A DNA stretch of 64,000 bases from contig CAILVY010000051.1 in NCBI GenBank assembly GCA_903837785.1, forward strand, positions 48,166-112,165. The letters run 5' to 3'. How positions within the stretch are numbered: position 1 is the first letter of the stretch; every line of letters starts with the position of its first letter. The DNA comes from Candidatus Hydrogenedentota bacterium (GTDB taxonomy: Bacteria; Hydrogenedentota; Hydrogenedentia; Hydrogenedentales; CAILVY01). Shown here piece after piece: positions 1 through 8,871 of the stretch. A model generated the notes under the pieces. It was not told the origin of the DNA and made no database searches. It saw nothing but the letters and a program-made list of their open reading frames with translations. Both the position numbers and the translations under genes were made by a program.

Positions 1-111
1 CCAGAACCAGTCGGCCATCGCTTCGGCGAGCGCATCAAACCACCCCGGGTCCTGCCGGGACGCGGCCGGCCCTTCTCCGGATTCCCCTTTCCCAAACTCC
101 TTGCGGTGCAT
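1..111 (-). CDS. Partial hypothetical protein, 5' end only
   Basis: The reading frame is open from an ATG at 111 to the left edge, giving the first 37 residues. It starts MHRKEFGKGE and ends with a Trp/Phe-rich stretch that includes DWFW. No family is recognisable. No convincing ribosome-binding site precedes the ATG; GGGG at 119-122 is the nearest. A possible -10 hexamer GATAAT lies on this strand at 147-152. The gene would follow the fucosidase gene in the same direction after a gap of 100 bases. It is called only because the composition looks protein-like. Confidence 0.35.
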   Translation of the reverse strand, partial: MHRKEFGKGESGEGPAASRQDPGWFDALAEAMADWFW

Positions 112-211
112 GACGACATCCCCGCTATTTCGGAACACTCCGCAACATTATCCGGTTTCTTGCCCCGAAAATCCAGTAGGGCCTCACGATGCGCGAAGGG
201 GCGCCTGCAGG

Positions 212-1495
212 TCACGGCGCGGCGTAAACGGCCAGTCTTCGTATTTGGGGCTCGCCCACCGCCTGGAGACAGCGCAGACGAACGCGGGACACGTCCATCG
301 GCTCGATGCGGTCAATCTTCTTGTGTCCGATCGCCGAACCTTGGCATAACGCCTTCCATTCGCCTGCGACCCACCCCTCGATCACATAGGCGCGCACCCG
401 TTCCCCGCCGCGGAGATCCTCCATCGTGACGACCTGGCCGATTCGGGCGGCCTGCGGCAGGGTCAGCTCCAGCACCGGGCCCGGTCCCGCGGTTTCGGCG
501 AGGCTCTTCCCGAAGCGGCGCTGAATCTCCGCGCCAAAGGCGGCGGCCTGGCGCGCATCGGCTTCGGGGATCAGTCCCGACGTGTCCGGGGACTGATTGA
601 GCAGGAGCACGGCCCCGTGGCCTACCGACCGGTAGTAGCAATCCATCAACTCCTCCAGCGGCCGCAGCTTCCGGTCCGGGTGCTGGTTCCAGAACCAGTA
701 ATGCGGCGACACGTTCACTGTGTCTACTTCGATGGGGAGCCAGGCGTTGCCGTCGGGGGTGCTGTCGGCGGCCGTCGCACCGCGCACGCGCGCGGTTTCA
801 TCGACGGCGTTCCACGCGGGATAGGGGGCAAAGCCCTCCTCATTCCCCACCCAGCGGATAGTCGCGTGTTTGCCCTGAAAGATCATGGCCCTGGGCGCGT
901 GCTGCTTGAGCAGGTCGCCCACCTCGATCATGAGCCCGCCGTCGTACCAGACCTCGCTGATTTCGCCATAGCGGGTGAGCAATTCCGTCAACTGCTGCCG
1001 GTAGATCGCGTCATACTTTGCCTGCGCTTCCGGGGTTTTGCAGCGTCCGCCCGTATCCGCCCCGTGATGATCGTCCTTGGGCGAGAGGTACACGCCCAAT
1101 TTCAGGCCCGCCTTCCGGCAGGATGCCGAGAGATCGCTCAGCACGTCGCCTTTCCCGCCACGCCATGGCGTCTCCTTCACGCCGTACGCCGAGGTTTCCG
1201 TCTGCCACCAGCAGAAGCCCCCCGTGTGCTTCGCCACGAAGAGGATCTGCTTTGCGCCCATCGAGGCCGCCACCCGCGCCCACTGGTCCGTGTCCAGACG
1301 TTCGGGATTGATTTTCGGGAGCGGCGTCGAGTGGTCGTCGTACTCCCGGTTCTGCCACGTGCACGGATCGAGGCACAGGAACATTTCCAGTTCCATGTCC
1401 TGCCAGGCCGCCTGTTCCGGCGTGGGTGTTGCCAGCCGGTCCACGGTCTCGCCGGCCCCCGCACACAGCACACCCGCGATCAGGATCCAAAGCAT
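212..1495 (-). CDS. Secreted GH29-like alpha-L-fucosidase family protein
   Basis: 427 residues with a short hydrophobic signal peptide (about residues 1-15). The body matches the alpha-L-fucosidase barrel of family GH29: the segment AKHTGGFCWW (88-97), a TPW..GKGDV stretch near 109-118, LKLGVYLSPKDD (131-142) and EVWYDGG (181-187). Asp185 in the last motif sits where the GH29 nucleophile lies. The usual KHHDGF signature is altered: the second His and the Asp are Thr91 and Gly92, so substrate preference may differ from classical fucosidases. The start is fixed by AAGGAGG four bases upstream. It lies downstream of the Kelch gene on the same strand, in a group of secreted sugar-active proteins. 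Family assignment is good; the exact substrate is inferred. Confidence 0.83.
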   Translation of the reverse strand: MLWILIAGVLCAGAGETVDRLATPTPEQAAWQDMELEMFLCLDPCTWQNREYDDHSTPLPKINPERLDTDQWARVAASMGAKQILFVAKHTGGFCWWQTETSAYGVKETPWRGGKGDVLSDLSASCRKAGLKLGVYLSPKDDHHGADTGGRCKTPEAQAKYDAIYRQQLTELLTRYGEISEVWYDGGLMIEVGDLLKQHAPRAMIFQGKHATIRWVGNEEGFAPYPAWNAVDETARVRGATAADSTPDGNAWLPIEVDTVNVSPHYWFWNQHPDRKLRPLEELMDCYYRSVGHGAVLLLNQSPDTSGLIPEADARQAAAFGAEIQRRFGKSLAETAGPGPVLELTLPQAARIGQVVTMEDLRGGERVRAYVIEGWVAGEWKALCQGSAIGHKKIDRIEPMDVSRVRLRCLQAVGEPQIRRLAVYAAP

Positions 1496-1660
1496 AGTCC
1501 CTCCTTGGCGCGTTCCGCGCCCCGCTCCGATACCGCATCATGACCTTCCGCCCCTCACGGGTCAAGACCCGATCATCCCGCACACGAGTCGCCCAGGCGC
1601 TGTTGGACGGCCGTGCTCACGCTTGAACAGGCCCTCCGGAAAGCGAAGGGGAGACTGCCT

Positions 1661-2854
1661 TCAGCGCGTTGCCGGAACAGTGATATGGCCTTTCAGCACG
1701 AGTTCGGGGTGATGGCCGTAGAAGACGCCTTCGACGAGGGCGCCGCCGGTTTCGCCGCCGAGCAGGTACAGCGTGTCTCCGTGAACAAGCATCATGGAGA
1801 GGTTGTTGTTGAGCGGGAGCGAATCGGCCCGCCCGAATCGGTCCGACTCGACGTCGTACACAAAGACATCGTTGTGATAGTCGCCGCGATCCTGAAAGCG
1901 CCCGGCCGTTCCGTAGGGCGGGCGGGTGCTGCCGTCGGGATTCGCCACCGCCCCGTACTGATGCCCGCCGCCCAGGAGGATGTACCGATCGCGGAAGGCA
2001 ATGCTTCCGGCGGGGAAGTTGCCGGTGGCGACAGGCAGGTCGCGGAGCCGCTTCCACGCCGCCTTGGCCGGATCGAAAACCCAGTTGTCCACAACCGTGC
2101 AATACGGGTCGCCGGTCGCGCCGCCGATGAGATGGAGTTTTCCCTGCACCGCCGCCATCGCGGCCACCCAGCGGGGCGTGCCCGGACAGTCCGGCAACCG
2201 CCGCCATCCGGCCTTCGCATTCGCCGTATCGAAGGCCAGCAGCCGCGCACCCATCCGCGCACATCCCCCCGTCCGGTCCACGCGCGTGTAGAAGCGCTCG
2301 CTGTCATAATCCGCCCCGCCGCAGAGGTAGATCGTCGTGCCGATCGCGCAGGACATCGCCCCGCACAGCGGCCAGGGCAGTTCGGGCAGGGGCGACCACG
2401 TCCAGGCATCGCCAAGTCGCGACAAGCGAAACCCATCGGCATAGCAGAACGGCGCGCTGTAGCTGAATCCGCCCCAGCAGTAGAGCGCGTCATGAACGGG
2501 AACGCCCACGAGCCCCTGCCGCGCCGCGCCGGGGAACTCGGGCAGGTCTTTCCAGCCCGCCGCCTCGTTGGCGAGATCGAGCGCCCACGTCTTCTTCAGA
2601 AAACCGCGCGGGTATTTCCCCGGCTTCTTGTCGTTGTCCCGCCCGGCACAGAATCCGCATGTCGTGATCAAATGACCGCTGATCACCCCGCCGTTGCTGT
2701 CCTGGAATCCCTGCGGCAAGTCCGGACCGCGGTTCCAGGCGATATCGAGCAGGCGGGGCAGCGTGCTCTCCGGTTGCGGCGCGTACTCGGGCTGCGCGCT
2801 GAGCGCGGCGCAGAGCGTGAGCCAGATCGAACACAAGCCGCCGATTCGATACAT
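1661..2854 (-). CDS. Secreted Kelch-repeat beta-propeller protein
   Basis: 397 residues from the ATG at 2854, which has GGGGAGG upstream; an upstream in-frame start would lack this site. Residues 1-20 form a signal peptide. The rest shows repeated Kelch signatures: GG doublets such as WGGFS, LCGGAD, LIGGAT, LLGGGHQ and LLGGETGG, each followed about 30 residues later by Trp before the next blade, as in W..L.DLP. This fits a six-bladed Kelch propeller related to galactose-oxidase-type and sialate-mutarotase-type (NanM) proteins. No catalytic copper ligands could be placed, so the activity is unknown. It is divergent from the GH43-like gene and probably works outside the cytoplasm on the same carbohydrates. 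Confidence 0.78.
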   Translation of the reverse strand: MYRIGGLCSIWLTLCAALSAQPEYAPQPESTLPRLLDIAWNRGPDLPQGFQDSNGGVISGHLITTCGFCAGRDNDKKPGKYPRGFLKKTWALDLANEAAGWKDLPEFPGAARQGLVGVPVHDALYCWGGFSYSAPFCYADGFRLSRLGDAWTWSPLPELPWPLCGAMSCAIGTTIYLCGGADYDSERFYTRVDRTGGCARMGARLLAFDTANAKAGWRRLPDCPGTPRWVAAMAAVQGKLHLIGGATGDPYCTVVDNWVFDPAKAAWKRLRDLPVATGNFPAGSIAFRDRYILLGGGHQYGAVANPDGSTRPPYGTAGRFQDRGDYHNDVFVYDVESDRFGRADSLPLNNNLSMMLVHGDTLYLLGGETGGALVEGVFYGHHPELVLKGHITVPATR

Positions 2855-2886
2855 GGGCCGGAGCCTCCCCGGTTCTTGTCCCGGCG

Positions 2887-2944
2887 ATTGTACCCGCAAC
2901 CGTCGCCGGAAGGCTAACACCGCGGCGGGGCATGCGGCTATAAT
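2887..2944. promoter_or_regulatory. Divergent promoter region between Kelch and GH43-like genes
   Basis: On the plus strand a perfect -10 hexamer TATAAT sits at 2939-2944, with a weak -35 (CTAACA, 2914-2919) and a spacer of 19. A start site near 2951 would leave a leader of about 18 bases before the ATG at 2969. On the minus strand TACAAT (2887-2892) is a good -10 for the Kelch gene, without a clear -35. Confidence 0.45.
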
Positions 2945-2968
2945 CGGCGGAAGAAAACGGGAGGCCCC

Positions 2969-4924
2969 ATGATGCTCATTTCATTGCTGATCGCGTCCGC
3001 ATCCCTGGGCATCGGGGAAAGCGGAGAGCCCATCGATTTTGCTGCTGCGGCGCAGTGCGATGCGTGGCTGCGGCATCCGGTCCTGGGTGATCCCTCCTTC
3101 GACGCCTTCGAGCACGCCGCCGGAAATCCGCTGCATCGCGGCACCCCGCCGTATACGTGGCCGGTGAACGGCTTCCTCTTCGCGGACCCGGCGAGCGGCA
3201 ACTGGTTCTGTTACGTGGGCCATTACTGCACAAACTACGACATGCAGCCCGGCGCCCCGAGCTATTGCAGCGTGTTCCGGTCAAAGGACAAGGGCGCGCA
3301 CTGGGAGTCGGTGGGGCCCGTCTTTTCGAACGAGCCGTTCACGTTCGAGGGGGAGCAGTCGCCCGCGACACACTGGCCGGACGTGGCGGTGATCCATGCG
3401 GACGGCCGCTATCACATGGCGTATGACTGGGCGACGGCGAGCACGACGTGGCAGAACGCCTCGAATCCCGGCGCGGACGCGAACAGCGGCGTCGGCTATG
3501 CCTGGGCGGAACGTCCTGAAGGCCCTTTCCACCGGGCGCCGCGGCCCGTCGCCAGCACGCGCACGCAGCCACTCCTGCTCGGCAAGTACAAGCGGATGTA
3601 TGCCTCGTCCATCATCCGGCGCGAGAAGGACTGGCTGGTCCTCACGCTTACGGATTCCGGCCCGCACTTCGGCTGGGCGCTGCTGGGGATGACCGCCGAA
3701 CGCCCCGAGGGCCCCTACAGTCCCGCGACGCTGCTGCTGCATCCGGAGGCCGATCGTTTTCATCCGCCCCTGCTCGAATTCTTCCCCGCCTTCACGCACG
3801 AGGGTTTCCTGTACGCGCCCGCGACGTCCGTGGCGCTGAACCGGAATTATCAGGCGATGTTCCGGTGCCCCATCGAGGCCGCGATGGACCCCGCGTCCTG
3901 GGAGCTTGCGGAGGCGGGCTCCGTGTGGCATGCCGAGCCGCTCGAAAACGAGTTCTTCGGCATCTGGGGGCAGACCTTCTCCGGATTCGTCAAAGACAAC
4001 CTGTTCCATGTCATGTTTCCCTCGCGCGACAGCCAGGGCAACGGCACGATCAATCTCGCCACGCGACCGTGGGACGCGCCCCATCGCGAACAGGGCTTCG
4101 TGCTCAGCGGCCATGAAGGCCCCAGTCTCGGCCTCCTGAAACTGGGCGGCGCGCTCGAGCGGATTGACGTGGAACTTGCCAGCCGCGGCACCGTGGCGCT
4201 CGTGTGGAACTATGCAGCGCCGCTTGGCCCGGACAAGCCCTCTTCGGGCGCAAGCCTGCACCCGCTCATGCGGACGCGCCATGAGGGGCTCGAGCTGACG
4301 GTCTCCGAGTGGCGCCTGTATCGCGCCGGGCCGCAGGGGCCGCGCGTGGTGCTGGCCTCGGGCGCCCTCGCCGCGCCCGCCCAATCGTTGAGCGTGGCGT
4401 GGAGCCCGGACGGCAAGGCCGTGGTCGGCATAGACAAGCAAGCCGTCTGGAATGGCCCACTGACGCCCGGCCCCGGCGCCCCCGGACTCTGGGTCGAAGC
4501 GCACAGCCATGCGCGCGTCAGCCGCTTCTCCGTGGCGGGCAAACTGCGGCCGGTGCCGATCACGTGGCTGTATACAGAGGGCCTGCTCGATGCCGCGCAG
4601 AACCGGGCGGACTGGCAGGAGCAGCCCGACGGCGCCCAGTTTCGCTTCGGGACGGGGGTCGTCGGCGTAAAGCCGGGCATCGCCGCCAAGTGGAACATCG
4701 AGGGCAGTGGATTTGCCCTCTGGGGGGCGAAAGGCCCGAAGGGCGGCGTGGCCGATGTCTATGTGGACGGGAAGAACCGGGGCGTGGCCAGTTTTCTTGC
4801 GCCTGAAACGCTCGAACCCGGCCCCGCCTTCGCGCTGAGCGGCCTCGAACCCGGCCGGCACGCCGTGCGCCTCCAGCACCGGCTCGGCGAAATCCCGCTG
4901 GACTCCCTGGAGGTCGAGCCGTAA
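2969..4924 (+). CDS. Secreted GH43-like five-bladed beta-propeller glycosidase family protein
   Basis: 651 residues. A short signal peptide (about 1-17) is followed by a propeller of roughly 370 residues with the alternating pattern of GH43/GH32-type enzymes: FLFADPASGNW (69-79), HWPDVAVIHADGRYHM near 150-165, YAWAERPEGPF, and a FEGEQSP segment. The C-terminal 250 residues form one or two beta-sandwich regions, probably carbohydrate binding. The start ATG at 2969 has GGGAGG five bases upstream; a second ATG follows at once. It could be an arabinosidase, xylosidase or related exo-enzyme. The catalytic Asp/Asp/Glu triad was not assigned with certainty, so only the fold is claimed. Confidence 0.7.
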   Translation: MMLISLLIASASLGIGESGEPIDFAAAAQCDAWLRHPVLGDPSFDAFEHAAGNPLHRGTPPYTWPVNGFLFADPASGNWFCYVGHYCTNYDMQPGAPSYCSVFRSKDKGAHWESVGPVFSNEPFTFEGEQSPATHWPDVAVIHADGRYHMAYDWATASTTWQNASNPGADANSGVGYAWAERPEGPFHRAPRPVASTRTQPLLLGKYKRMYASSIIRREKDWLVLTLTDSGPHFGWALLGMTAERPEGPYSPATLLLHPEADRFHPPLLEFFPAFTHEGFLYAPATSVALNRNYQAMFRCPIEAAMDPASWELAEAGSVWHAEPLENEFFGIWGQTFSGFVKDNLFHVMFPSRDSQGNGTINLATRPWDAPHREQGFVLSGHEGPSLGLLKLGGALERIDVELASRGTVALVWNYAAPLGPDKPSSGASLHPLMRTRHEGLELTVSEWRLYRAGPQGPRVVLASGALAAPAQSLSVAWSPDGKAVVGIDKQAVWNGPLTPGPGAPGLWVEAHSHARVSRFSVAGKLRPVPITWLYTEGLLDAAQNRADWQEQPDGAQFRFGTGVVGVKPGIAAKWNIEGSGFALWGAKGPKGGVADVYVDGKNRGVASFLAPETLEPGPAFALSGLEPGRHAVRLQHRLGEIPLDSLEVEP

Positions 4925-4943
4925 ACCCGGAAGGACTGTCAAC

Positions 4944-6083
4944 ATGCGCGTGGTGATCGCCCCGGACGCTTTCAAGGAATGCCTGCCGGCCATAGCCGTG
5001 GCGCGCGCCCTGGAACGGGGCTGGCGCCGCATCTATCCCGATGCGGACGTGCATCTCGCGCCGATGGCCGATGGCGGCGAAGGGACCGTGGACGCCCTCG
5101 TCGCATCCACCGGAGGACGTTTTGTCACAACGCGCGTCACCGGCCCGCTGGGCGAAGCGGTCGATGCGGCCTACGGGATGCTGGGCGACGGCCGCACCGC
5201 GGTGATTGAAATGGCGGCGGCGTCCGGACTGCCGCTCGTGCCGCCGGACCAGCGCAATCCCGGACGCACGACGACCCGCGGCACCGGCGAGTTGATCCGC
5301 CACGCGATCGCGTCCGGCGCGCAACGCATCATCGCCGGCATCGGCGGCAGCGCGACGAACGACGGCGGCGCGGGCATGGCGCAGGCGCTTGGCTATTCGT
5401 TGCAGGATGAACAGGGGAACGAACTGCCGCCGGGCGGCGCCGCGCTGGCGCGCCTGGCGCGCATCGACGCCGCGAAACGGCTTCCCGATCTCGATAACGT
5501 TGAAATCCTGGCCGCATGCGACGTGGACAATCCGCTGTGCGGGCCCACCGGCGCTTCGTTCGTCTACGGACCGCAGAAGGGCGCGGATGCGGCCCTGGCG
5601 GCGCGGCTGGATGACGCCTTGCGCCACTTTGGCAAATGCATTGAAGCCCAAATGTCCGTGCCCGTGCTCAACCTTCCGGGGGCGGGCGCGGCGGGGGGGC
5701 TCGGCGCCGGCCTGGTCGCCTTCGCGCGGGCCAGGCTCGAAGCGGGCGTTGTGCTCGTGGCGGAAGCCTGCAACCTTGCGCAGTGGATGGACGGGGCGGA
5801 CCTCGTGATCACCGGCGAGGGCCGGATGGATGCACAGAGCGCCCGCGGCAAGACGCCGGTGGGCGTGGCGCGCATCGCTAAACGCGGCAACGTTCCGGTG
5901 GCCGCCGTGGCGGGCGCGCTCGGACCGGGTTACGAGGCCGTGTACGCCGAAGGCATCGACATCGTCTGGCCCCTCTGCGCCGCGCCGATGCCGCTGGCCG
6001 AGGCCCTGGCGCGGAGCGAGGAACGCCTCATCGAAACCGGCGAGGCCCTGGCGCGTGCCTGGCGGGCTTTCCGCCGCGCCTAG
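4944..6083 (+). CDS. glxK: Glycerate 2-kinase (GlxK/GarK type)
   Basis: 379 residues, matching the usual 375-385 of the type I glycerate kinases. It phosphorylates D-glycerate to 2-phosphoglycerate with ATP in the cytoplasm. Family motifs: the N-terminal VIAPDAFKE (4-12), PMADGGEGT (about 40-48), GIGGSATNDGGAGM near 132-145, and the C-terminal TGEGRMDAQS segment, which holds the conserved acidic and Arg residues. The start has AAGGA nine bases upstream. It follows the GH43-like gene by 19 bases and is probably co-transcribed, which suggests glycerate formed from sugar acids is fed into glycolysis. Confidence 0.93.
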   Translation: MRVVIAPDAFKECLPAIAVARALERGWRRIYPDADVHLAPMADGGEGTVDALVASTGGRFVTTRVTGPLGEAVDAAYGMLGDGRTAVIEMAAASGLPLVPPDQRNPGRTTTRGTGELIRHAIASGAQRIIAGIGGSATNDGGAGMAQALGYSLQDEQGNELPPGGAALARLARIDAAKRLPDLDNVEILAACDVDNPLCGPTGASFVYGPQKGADAALAARLDDALRHFGKCIEAQMSVPVLNLPGAGAAGGLGAGLVAFARARLEAGVVLVAEACNLAQWMDGADLVITGEGRMDAQSARGKTPVGVARIAKRGNVPVAAVAGALGPGYEAVYAEGIDIVWPLCAAPMPLAEALARSEERLIETGEALARAWRAFRRA

Positions 6084-6229
6084 GGGGCTGCTTCAACCCC
6101 GTCAATCCAGGCAGGAACGGCGCCTGTCCGCGGCGCCCCCCCGCAAGAACGCTGTTGACAGAAGACCCGGGTAAGGGCATCCTGTAGGCGAAGCAATGAA
6201 ACTCTTTATACAACCGGGGAAAGTCACTC

Positions 6230-7099
6230 ATGAAAAAGACGGGCTTCACACTCATCGAACTGCTCGTGGTGATTGCCATCATCGGCATCCTGGCGGCCAT
6301 CCTGCTGCCCGCCCTGTCCCGCGCACGGGAAGCCGCACGGCGCTCGAGCTGCCAGAACAACCTCAAGCAATTCGGCGTCATCTTCAACATGTACGCGAAT
6401 GAGTCGAAAGACATGTTCCCGCCCATCAAGCTGCTGAACTGCTCCGGGGGCGTGGTGCGGGATGCCACGTTTGAAGGCCGGACGCTCTATCCCGAGTATC
6501 TGAACGACGTGCGCATCTGCGTGTGTCCCTCGGATTCCGACGGGCAGCACGTGTTCGACACGTATCACAGGGACAACGACCCGACGAAGGAAGTGGAACC
6601 CTGCCGGCTCGCGCGCGGCAGCTATTACTATCTGGGCTGGGCCACCCTGCCCGAGTTGGCGCTTCAGCCCGGCGCACGCGAACCCACGGTGGCGGAGATT
6701 CTCTCGCAGAACCTCTCGGATCCCGCGGCGATTGTCGCGTATGCCACGACGTTCATCCATCCGGATCTCGTGAACGCCGCGTTCAACCTGTACATGGCAT
6801 CGACCCCCGAAGCGTCGGTCGCGATCAAGCTGGCGGATTTCGGGCCGCTGCCGCGCCTGCGCCTGGGCATCGAGCGATTTCTGATCACGGACATCAACAA
6901 CCCCGCCGCGTCCGCCAAGGCCTCCAGCGAGATTCCGGTGCTGTGGGACGAGATCGCCGTATACGCGGGCGCGTCCACGTTCAACCACGTTCCCGGCGGC
7001 GGCAATTGCCTGTATATGGATGGGCACGTCGAATTCCTGCGCTGGCCGAGCAAATACCCCGCAGACGTGCTGGGCGTCGTCCTCTCGCTCCTGTTCTGA
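6230..7099 (+). CDS. DUF1559-type pseudopilin with N-terminal methylation motif
   Basis: 289 residues. The N-terminus is a textbook type IV prepilin signal: MKKTG followed by FTLIE, with Glu5 of the mature protein and a hydrophobic helix to about residue 28, then [13 protein letters not shown] prepilin peptidase would cut after Gly5. Near the C-terminus [13 protein letters not shown] is the H-X9-DG-type processing-associated motif common in planctomycete-like genomes. It is probably a type II-secretion or surface pseudopilin. The 146-base upstream gap contains TTGACA at 6155-6160 but only a weak -10, and a GGCGCC hairpin at 6119-6137. It stands alone, with no secretion genes beside it. Confidence 0.88.
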   Translation: MKKTGFTLIELLVVIAIIGILAAILLPALSRAREAARRSSCQNNLKQFGVIFNMYANESKDMFPPIKLLNCSGGVVRDATFEGRTLYPEYLNDVRICVCPSDSDGQHVFDTYHRDNDPTKEVEPCRLARGSYYYLGWATLPELALQPGAREPTVAEILSQNLSDPAAIVAYATTFIHPDLVNAAFNLYMASTPEASVAIKLADFGPLPRLRLGIERFLITDINNPAASAKASSEIPVLWDEIAVYAGASTFNHVPGGGNCLYMDGHVEFLRWPSKYPADVLGVVLSLLF

Positions 7100-7113
7100 G
7101 CCCTCACAGGCGG

Positions 7114-7142
7114 CCGGGGGTTGCGGCGGCGGCAGCCCCCGG
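7114..7142 (+). terminator. GC-rich hairpin after the pseudopilin gene
   Basis: An 11-bp stem (7114-7124 with 7132-7142, one G-U pair) closes a 7-base loop, 14 bases after the pseudopilin stop. No T-run follows, so it could be a weak intrinsic terminator or an mRNA-stabilising stem. Confidence 0.4.
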
Positions 7143-7218
7143 ATCGCATGCCTGAATCGCAATCACGGCGGGAAATGTGCTAGAATCTGCCTTCAGGTCG
7201 GGGAGGAAGGCCGCTGCA

Positions 7219-8055
7219 ATGGACGTGCCGCTGGAAACACTTGTGCAAGCCGCCCTGGACGAGGATATCGGCCGGGGCGACATTACGACGGAGGCTACCG
7301 TGCCACCGGATTCCCGGTGCCGGGCCCGGCTCGTTGCCAAGCAGGACGGCGTCCTGAGCGGCCTTGAGGCGTTTCATCTTGCCTTTTCCACGCTGGATCC
7401 CGAGATTTCGGACCGGGAATCCCGCTGTGACGGCGATCGGGTGCAACCTGGGGACTGCGTGGCGCAGTTTCGAGGGCACACCCGCGCGATTCTCAGCGCC
7501 GAACGCACCGCAATGAATTTCGTGCAGCACCTCTCGGGCGTGGCCACGCTGACCGCGAAGTTCGTGGCAGCCCTCGAAGGGCTGGAGTGCCGGATCTGTT
7601 GCACGCGGAAGACCACGCCGCTGTTGCGCGCCCTGGAGAAGGCGGCGGTGGTGCACGGGGGCGGCTCCCGGCACCGCTACAATCTGGAAGACGGCATCCT
7701 TATCAAGGAAAACCACAGTACGGCCGCGGGCGGCATTCGCCCGGCCATCGCGCAGGCGCGGCGCCGGGCGCACCACCTGATGCGGGTGGAGGCCGAGGTG
7801 CGCAACCTCGAGGAATTCGACGAGGCGATGTCCGCCGGGGCCGACGTTATCCTCCTGGACAATATGGGTTTGGATCTGATGCGTGAAGCGGCGCGGCGGG
7901 CCGCGGGGCAGCGCGTGCTCCTGGAAGCCAGCGGCAACGCCACGCTCGAACGGGTCCGCGCGATCGCCGAAACCGGGGTGCATCTCATCTCGGTGGGTGC
8001 GCTGACCCACTCGGCGCCGGTCCTCGACATGTCATTGCTGATCGAGAATGCCTAA
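7219..8055 (+). CDS. nadC: Nicotinate-nucleotide pyrophosphorylase (quinolinate phosphoribosyltransferase)
   Basis: 278 residues. It makes nicotinate mononucleotide from quinolinate and PRPP in NAD synthesis. Motifs: DEDIGRGDITTE at the N-terminus, ERTAMNFVQHLSG, the CTRKTTP phosphate-binding loop, HRYNLEDGILIKENH, and DVILLDNM and LLEASGN near the C-terminus. I chose ATG 7219 because GGGGAGGAAGG lies at 7200-7210; an ATG at 7177 is in frame but lies ahead of a likely -10 (TAGAAT, 7181-7186). It is the first gene of a run that continues with birA (8-base overlap), coaX and the lpt genes. Confidence 0.96.
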   Translation: MDVPLETLVQAALDEDIGRGDITTEATVPPDSRCRARLVAKQDGVLSGLEAFHLAFSTLDPEISDRESRCDGDRVQPGDCVAQFRGHTRAILSAERTAMNFVQHLSGVATLTAKFVAALEGLECRICCTRKTTPLLRALEKAAVVHGGGSRHRYNLEDGILIKENHSTAAGGIRPAIAQARRRAHHLMRVEAEVRNLEEFDEAMSAGADVILLDNMGLDLMREAARRAAGQRVLLEASGNATLERVRAIAETGVHLISVGALTHSAPVLDMSLLIENA

Positions 8056-8785
8056 AAGTGATACTATCCCCGGGCTTGCCGTGCCCCCGCTGCGTACGCG
8101 GGTGCTGGAACGGAGGCCGCGTTACCTGCTCACCGCCCAGTCCACGAATGATTTGGCGCTGGACTGCCGGAAAGACGGCGCGATCTTCGTGGCCGATGCG
8201 CAGACCGCGGGACGGGGCCGTCACGGCAATGCGTGGCACAGCGCCCCGGGCTTGGGGCTGTGGTTCAGCGTGGCGTTGAAGGGTTCATCGCGGGGCCTCA
8301 TGTTCGCGGCCTCGCTGGCGGTGCGGGAGGCGGTGCAGCCCCGGGCGGAGTTGGCCTTGAAATGGCCCAACGATCTCCTCTGCGCGGGCAGAAAGGTCTG
8401 CGGGATACTCGTGGAACATCGCGAAGCGTGGAGTGCGGTGGGCGTGGGCATCAATGTCCACCACCGCCCTGAGGACTTCCCGGAAGCATTGCGCAAGTCG
8501 GCCGGCTCGCTCGACAGCACCACGGGCCTGCCGTGGGCCCGGAGCGGCCTGCTGCATGCCGTGCTCGAAGCGCTCGACGCCGCCGTGTGGCGGCTGCGGC
8601 ACGGCGGGCACGACGCCCTCTGGCGCGAGTGGTCCGAGGCGTGCGACATGGTTGGCCGCCGGGTGCACCGGAACGGCTGGTGGGGACGGGTGGTGGCGGT
8701 GGACGAAGACGGCGCCCTGCTGGTGGAGCGGAAGGACGGGCGGCAAGAGCGAATCACCGGCGAGGTGGATACACTCGCACAATGA
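8048..8785 (+). CDS. birA: Biotin--[acetyl-CoA-carboxylase] ligase, class I
   Basis: 245 residues. It activates biotin to biotinyl-AMP and attaches it to the carboxyl carrier protein. The biotin/ATP-binding loop GRGRHGNAW is present, followed by GLWFSVAL, the KWPNDLL segment with the conserved Lys, and KVCGILVE. The C-terminal 50 residues match the small SH3-like domain (VGRRVHRNG, EDGALLVE). There is no N-terminal helix-turn-helix, so unlike the E. coli enzyme it should not act as a repressor. It overlaps the end of nadC by 8 bases, which suggests translational coupling. Confidence 0.93.
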   Translation: MPKSDTIPGLAVPPLRTRVLERRPRYLLTAQSTNDLALDCRKDGAIFVADAQTAGRGRHGNAWHSAPGLGLWFSVALKGSSRGLMFAASLAVREAVQPRAELALKWPNDLLCAGRKVCGILVEHREAWSAVGVGINVHHRPEDFPEALRKSAGSLDSTTGLPWARSGLLHAVLEALDAAVWRLRHGGHDALWREWSEACDMVGRRVHRNGWWGRVVAVDEDGALLVERKDGRQERITGEVDTLAQ

Positions 8786-8871
8786 TAGAATTGTTTCCCT
8801 GGCCGCCGGGCGCGGCAAGGCGCTTGAGACAGTAGATGACTGCGAAGTAACCGGGTTGGAGCGGCGAAGCC

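Noticed and set aside
3281..5032. Long minus-strand open frame opposite the GH43-like gene and the start of glycerate kinase
   Set aside because: Composition is Arg/Gly/Ala-rich in the manner of antisense frames, without motifs or start site; the plus-strand genes are clear.
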